DNA of 8,761 nt from NCBI GenBank assembly GCA_028868395.1, contig JAGWUO010000031.1, forward strand, positions 1-8,761, read 5' to 3'. Of this stretch, positions 5,595 to 8,761 are shown in pieces (the first letter of the stretch is position 1; each line of letters starts with the position of its first letter). Source of the DNA: Cytophagales bacterium (GTDB taxonomy: Bacteria; Bacteroidota; Bacteroidia; Cytophagales; Spirosomataceae). The notes beneath the pieces are model-generated. The model ran no database searches. It saw only the letters and a program-made list of their open reading frames with translations, and was not told where the DNA came from. The translations under genes were made by a program, and so were the position numbers.

Positions 5595-5638
5595 TAAACA
5601 AATAAGGCCAGAAGTTTCTTCTGACCTTATTTTTATTT
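5568..5638 (+). ncRNA. Candidate independent small RNA, copy 2 (27-nt head plus terminator, about 70 nt)
   Basis: Promoter box, 27-nt head (5568-5594), short A-rich linker and intrinsic terminator follow one another with no room for a reading frame, so the natural product is an RNA of about 70 nt. Compared with copy 1, the head is identical while the terminator stem has changed in sequence on both sides with pairing kept. This pattern fits a trans-acting small RNA with a conserved 5' binding region and a structural 3' end. The gene lies between the secreted-protein unit and the 3' end of metG, which is convergent. Function and targets are unknown. Confidence 0.6.
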
Positions 5639-5640
5639 TA
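5601..5640. terminator. Intrinsic terminator of copy 2, also usable as the metG terminator
   Basis: AATAAGGCCAGAAG (5601-5614), loop TTT, CTTCTGACCTTATT (5618-5631) make a 14-bp stem with one C-A mismatch at the eighth pair, followed by a T-rich tract to 5640. On the minus strand the same hairpin (with a G-T wobble at that pair) is followed by TTTG and lies 33 nt after the metG stop codon, so it is probably bidirectional. Confidence 0.85.
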
Positions 5641-5663
5641 TACCACCCTGAAAATGAGGAGAC

Positions 5664-7694
5664 CTAATTAACAGTACCTCCATTCCAAATTTGCTTATTA
5701 GGCTGCACTAATGCCAGACTTCCATCAGCATCCTCTGCCATTAAAATCATTCCTTCACTCTCAATTCCCATCATTTTGCGTGGCGCAAGATTAGCTAAGA
5801 AGGTTACCTGCTTACCCAGCAAATCTTCTGGTGCGAAATGTTCCGCAATTCCTGACAAGATTGTTCTAGTCACAAAACCATCATTCACCTGTAGTTTTAA
5901 CAACTTCTTACTCTTCTCCATCTTCTCTGCTGCAACGATTTCGCCAATGCGAATATCCATTTTGGCAAAATCATCAAAGGCCACCGTCTCCTTCAAAGCG
6001 GGCACCGTTTTCGTCGCTAATTCCATCTGCGCTTTTGTTTGTGCTAATTTTTCTACTTGTTTTTGAACAGCTTCATCTTCGATTTTCTCGAATAACAAGC
6101 CAGGGTTTTTCAAAGCGGTTCCTGCCTGAATCACTTCAAAATCACCAATACTTGACCATTCAAATTGCTCCATTCCCAGCGCAGCACGCAATTTTTGTGC
6201 ACTAAACGGGATAAATGGCTCTAACGCAATACTTGCCTGTGCTACTAATTGAACCGCATAATTCAATACAGTTCCAGCCTTCGCCGGATCCTCTTTCATG
6301 ATCTTCCAAGGCTCCGCTTCCGCTAAATACTTATTCCCCAATCGGGCAATTTCCATGGCTAACACAAGCGCATCACGGAATTTATAGTTTTCTAGCGCCG
6401 CTGCTAATTTTGCTGGAATTTCCGCCACAGCGGCCATCAAATCCGCTTCTAATCCGGTCCCCTCGCCTTTAGGAGGCACCACAGAACCGAAGTTTTTATC
6501 AATCAGTACAAAGGCACGGTTCACAAAATTGCCTAGTATGGCCACTAATTCAGAGTTGTTTTTGGTCTGAAAATCAGCCCACGTAAAATCTGCATCCTTC
6601 GTTTCCGGACTTGAAGCCGTCAAAGCATACCGCAATACGTCTTGCTTACCCGGGAAATCCACTAAATATTCATGTAACCAAACCGCCCAATTGCGGGAAG
6701 TAGAGATCTTATCCCCTTCCAGGTTCATAAACTCATTAGCAGGCACCTGATCCGCTAATTGATAGCCTCCATGTGCCATACACATCGCAGGGAAGATCAA
6801 GCAATGGAATACAATATTGTCTTTCCCTATGAAATGCACCACACGGCTATCTTTCGCCTTCCAATAGGTCTCCCATTCCGACGTTAATTGCTTTGTCATC
6901 GAGATATATCCGATGGGAGCATCGAACCACACATAAAGCACTTTGCCTTCCGTATCTGGCAAAGGAATAGGCACACCCCAGTTCAAATCACGCGTCATTG
7001 CACGTGGCTTCAAGCCTTCCTGCAACCAGGATTTAACCTGACCCGTCACATTCGACTTCCATTCTGGGTGTGAGTTAATGTATTTTTCTAATTCAGGCTG
7101 CCATTGATCCAAGGGCAAGAACCAGTTTTTAGTCGGCTTTAATACGGGCTTTGATCCACTCAAAGCCGATTTTGGATTCAATAATTCCGTTGGAGATAAA
7201 GTTGTACCGCATTTTTCACACTGATCACCATAGGCTCCTGGTTGTTTACAGGAAGGACAATCACCTGTGATGTAGCGATCCGCTAAGAATTGCTTCGCCT
7301 CTTCATCATAGAATTGCTCCGTCACTTCCTCAATAAATTTCCCTTCGTTGTATAATTTCAAAAAGAACTCTTGAGAGACCTCGTGGTGAACCGGATCCGA
7401 AGTACGGCCATAGATATCAAAAGAAATACCAAATTGCTCGAATGAGTCTTTAATTTCCTTGTAATAATAATCCACCACTTGCTGGGGAGTTTTACCCTCT
7501 TTTTGCGCCTTAATCGTAATAGGCACTCCATGCTCATCCGTTCCAGAAACGAAAATCACGTCATTTTTCTGCAAGCGTAAATAACGTACATAGATATCCG
7601 CTGGCAAATAACATCCCGCTAAGTGACCGATGTGTATAGGTCCATTCGCATAAATCAACGCGGCAGTAACGGTAGTTCTTGAAAAGTCTGACAT
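5664..7694 (-). CDS. metG: Methionyl-tRNA synthetase
   Basis: MetRS charges tRNA-Met with methionine using ATP. From the chosen start the protein has 676 residues, normal for the long bacterial form. The class I signature HIGH is at 21-24 ([11 protein letters not shown]); a zinc knuckle with C146, C149, C159 and C162 follows (CPSC and CEKC); the second ATP-binding signature reads KISTS at 329-333 ([14 protein letters not shown]) in place of KMSKS, as I recall for Bacteroidota MetRS. An anticodon-binding helical domain covers about 380-530. The C-terminal 105 residues (about 571-676, [15 protein letters not shown]) form an EMAP/Trbp111-like OB-fold tRNA-binding domain. The frame is open to an ATG at 7739, but that lies upstream of the -7 box TATTTTTG (7717-7724), and the shorter product [19 protein letters not shown] begins like other MetRS, so 7694 is the start. 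Confidence 0.96.
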   Translation of the reverse strand: MSDFSRTTVTAALIYANGPIHIGHLAGCYLPADIYVRYLRLQKNDVIFVSGTDEHGVPITIKAQKEGKTPQQVVDYYYKEIKDSFEQFGISFDIYGRTSDPVHHEVSQEFFLKLYNEGKFIEEVTEQFYDEEAKQFLADRYITGDCPSCKQPGAYGDQCEKCGTTLSPTELLNPKSALSGSKPVLKPTKNWFLPLDQWQPELEKYINSHPEWKSNVTGQVKSWLQEGLKPRAMTRDLNWGVPIPLPDTEGKVLYVWFDAPIGYISMTKQLTSEWETYWKAKDSRVVHFIGKDNIVFHCLIFPAMCMAHGGYQLADQVPANEFMNLEGDKISTSRNWAVWLHEYLVDFPGKQDVLRYALTASSPETKDADFTWADFQTKNNSELVAILGNFVNRAFVLIDKNFGSVVPPKGEGTGLEADLMAAVAEIPAKLAAALENYKFRDALVLAMEIARLGNKYLAEAEPWKIMKEDPAKAGTVLNYAVQLVAQASIALEPFIPFSAQKLRAALGMEQFEWSSIGDFEVIQAGTALKNPGLLFEKIEDEAVQKQVEKLAQTKAQMELATKTVPALKETVAFDDFAKMDIRIGEIVAAEKMEKSKKLLKLQVNDGFVTRTILSGIAEHFAPEDLLGKQVTFLANLAPRKMMGIESEGMILMAEDADGSLALVQPNKQIWNGGTVN

Positions 7695-7716
7695 AATTTT
7701 GGCTAAATTGAAAGCA

Positions 7717-7724
7717 CAAAAATA
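7717..7724 (-). promoter_or_regulatory. Bacteroidota -7 box (TATTTTTG) for metG
   Basis: On the minus strand TATTTTTG matches TAnnTTTG and ends 22 nt before the ATG at 7694. It lies inside the longer open frame from 7739, which rules out that frame's N-terminus if this promoter is used. No TTTG is seen 19 nt upstream. Confidence 0.6.
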
Positions 7725-7759
7725 GGCAAAAACATTCATTGAAATAATCGATTTACCTA

Positions 7760-7789
7760 TTGCGCATCAAAAAAAAATAACTATCTTTG
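7760..7789 (+). promoter_or_regulatory. Bacteroidota promoter of rpsU, TTG-N19-TATCTTTG
   Basis: TTG at 7760-7762 and TATCTTTG at 7782-7789 are separated by 19 nt, with an A-run just before the -7 box. The expected start near 7796 gives a leader of about 24 nt that is A-rich. It is back to back with the metG promoter, and an AATCGATT palindrome (7746-7753) lies between the two. Confidence 0.78.
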
Positions 7790-7819
7790 CACACAATTTA
7801 AAAAAACAGACAAAAGAAA

Positions 7820-8014
7820 ATGTTAATTATTTCGATAAAAGAGAACGAATCAATTGATAAGGCTTTAAAGCGCTTCAAGAAGAAATTTGAAAAAACAGGT
7901 GTAGTGAAAGAACTACGTAGAAGATCTGCTTTTGAAAAACCTTCTGTAGGTCGTCGTAAAGAAATGATTCGTGCAGCTTACAAGCAAATCACTTACGGAA
8001 ATATTAATAACTAA
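7820..8014 (+). CDS. rpsU: 30S ribosomal protein bS21
   Basis: bS21 is a small basic protein of the 30S platform, near the 3' end of 16S rRNA. The 64-residue sequence is fully typical: MLIISIKENESIDKALKRFK, then a long basic helix KKFEKTGVVKELRRRSAFEKPS, and GRRKEMIRAAYKQ. In Bacteroidota bS21 is reported to help hide the anti-Shine-Dalgarno tail of 16S rRNA, in line with the absence of Shine-Dalgarno sequences here. The rpsU leader itself (A-rich, CAGACAAAAGAAA before ATG) also has no AGGAG-like motif. It has its own strong promoter (7760-7789), and an intrinsic terminator 23 nt after the stop overlaps the start of the recombinase gene. The rpsU-recombinase order is common in Bacteroidota. 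Confidence 0.97.
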   Translation: MLIISIKENESIDKALKRFKKKFEKTGVVKELRRRSAFEKPSVGRRKEMIRAAYKQITYGNINN

Positions 8015-8036
8015 TTTCCTATACAATCTTTAAAGG

Positions 8037-8083
8037 AATTGACTAATTTCGATGATGAATCGTGAATTAGTCAATTTTTTTTT
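8037..8083 (+). terminator. Intrinsic terminator of rpsU, overlapping the recombinase start codon
   Basis: AATTGACTAATT (8037-8048) pairs perfectly with AATTAGTCAATT (8065-8076) over 12 bp; an inner CGAT/ATCG stem (8050-8053 with 8059-8062) closes a GATGA loop; T9 runs 8075-8083. The two in-frame ATG codons of the recombinase (8052 and 8055) fall in the inner stem and loop, and the T-run is read as Phe-Phe-Leu codons. Transcripts ending here carry only rpsU; read-through transcripts would hide the recombinase start in the hairpin. Confidence 0.85.
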
Positions 8084-8761
8084 GGACCACCTGTCCATCG
8101 AAAGGCGCCTCAGTTCGCACACGATTACCTCCTACTCTACTGACTTAGAACAGTTTACCGCTTTCATCGCACCTGCAAGTTTATCACAAGTTCAAGCATT
8201 AACCATCAGAAAATGGCTCATCAGTTTATCCGATGATTCCATACAAAACCGCAGTATTAACCGTAAACTAGCCACACTACGAACTTTCTATAAGTACCTT
8301 TTACGAACGGGGAAAATCGAGGAAAACCCAATGACCTCTATTCGAATGGTCAAAACAAACAAGAAAATCCCCCAATTCGTACGTGAATCAGAGATGGAAA
8401 ACCTGGTGGAAAATCGAAAAATGGCCACTAATTTCAGCGAAGCTAGAGACGAACTCATCCTTTTTCTGCTCTATGGAACTGGAATTCGTCTAGCAGAATT
8501 GATTTCACTTCAAAACAACCAAGTAAACCTGGCGGCTAAAACAATCCGAGTTATCGGAAAGCGAAATAAGGAACGGATGATTCCTATTCCTGGCTTGCTC
8601 GTTGACTTAATAGAAACGTATCGCAGCTTCTGCACAATAGAACACGCTCATTTATTACTGACAGATAAAGGAGAACCCTTATACCCGATGTTTGTGCAAC
8701 GCTTGGTAAAGAAAAATTTAGGGGAATACAGCCAATTAGAGAAGCTTTCTCCACACGTATT
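8052..8761 (+). CDS. Tyrosine recombinase, XerC/XerD-like (3' end cut by window edge)
   Basis: This site-specific recombinase cuts and rejoins DNA through a tyrosine-3'-phosphate link; chromosomal Xer proteins resolve chromosome dimers at dif before division. The 236 codons present contain the N-terminal SAM-like core-binding domain (about 5-90, with FFLDHLSIERRLSSHTITSY and INRKLATLRTFYKYL) and most of the catalytic domain. Arg I is R146 in YGTGIRLAEL, the beta-hairpin Lys is K170 in VIGKRNKERMIPIP, and the first His of the HxxR box is H235 in LSPHV; the window ends two bases later, before Arg II and the Tyr. The start is one of two adjacent ATGs (8052 or 8055); helix one requires a start here and not further down. 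No promoter is visible between rpsU and this gene, so it is probably expressed by read-through of the terminator at 8037-8083. The rpsU linkage favours a host Xer gene over a mobile-element integrase. Confidence 0.9.
   Translation, partial: MMNRELVNFFLDHLSIERRLSSHTITSYSTDLEQFTAFIAPASLSQVQALTIRKWLISLSDDSIQNRSINRKLATLRTFYKYLLRTGKIEENPMTSIRMVKTNKKIPQFVRESEMENLVENRKMATNFSEARDELILFLLYGTGIRLAELISLQNNQVNLAAKTIRVIGKRNKERMIPIPGLLVDLIETYRSFCTIEHAHLLLTDKGEPLYPMFVQRLVKKNLGEYSQLEKLSPHV

Noticed and set aside
5776..7073. Plus-strand frames inside metG
   Set aside because: Antisense shadows of a fully conserved metG.
7751..7760. Partial complement of the 27-nt repeat (ACCTATT) in the metG-rpsU intergenic region as an sRNA target
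   Set aside because: Only about seven matching bases and upstream of both predicted transcripts; expected by chance.

Overview
The window looks like a chromosomal core-gene region of a Bacteroidota bacterium, possibly of the Cytophagia type (genus not determinable). The evidence is the AT-rich base composition, the near-complete lack of Shine-Dalgarno sequences before the starts, several promoters of the Bacteroidota form (TAnnTTTG at -7, sometimes TTTG or TTG 19 nt upstream), a bS21 of Bacteroidota type, and the rpsU then tyrosine recombinase order common in this phylum. No transposon, prophage, CRISPR array, tRNA or rRNA gene was seen.

Layout. The left edge holds the first 28 codons of a DUF3109 protein (minus), divergent from a secreted lytic transglycosylase (plus, 145-1065). 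That gene converges on, and overlaps by 24 bp, a two-gene minus operon: a Methyltransf_11-type methyltransferase (1680-2450) and a metal-dependent O-methyltransferase (1042-1680), joined by a TAATG stop/start overlap. Divergent from the operon is rlmB (2541-3335), whose stop codon shares a TTAA with the stop of a convergent SDR dehydrogenase (3332-4081, minus). Then follow pth (4164-4724), a very AT-rich gap with an inverted repeat, and a small unrecognised secreted protein (4973-5431) behind a near-perfect promoter. metG (5664-7694, minus) and rpsU (7820-8014, plus) are divergent. The last gene is a tyrosine recombinase (8052 onward) cut by the window edge at its catalytic His.

The most unusual part is 5447-5640, downstream of the secreted protein. 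An identical 27-nt sequence occurs twice, 121 bp apart. Each copy is followed within a few bases by an intrinsic terminator whose hairpin sequence differs between the copies. The second copy begins 6 nt after a TATATTTG promoter box, so it fits an independent RNA of about 70 nt. The first lies in the 3' UTR of the secreted-protein gene. The head has stops in all three forward frames. This reads as a tandem small-RNA family with a fixed 5' head and a variable terminator stem.

A second notable feature is at 8037-8083: the intrinsic terminator of rpsU is also the first codons of the recombinase gene, with the recombinase ATG in the apical part of the hairpin. Two starts should be shorter than the longest ORFs (metG at 7694, methyltransferase at 2450), because the longer forms begin at or upstream of the promoter -7 box.

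Most genes are housekeeping: translation (metG, pth, rpsU, rlmB), cell-wall remodelling, small-molecule methylation and redox, and probably chromosome dimer resolution. They show no single shared pathway.
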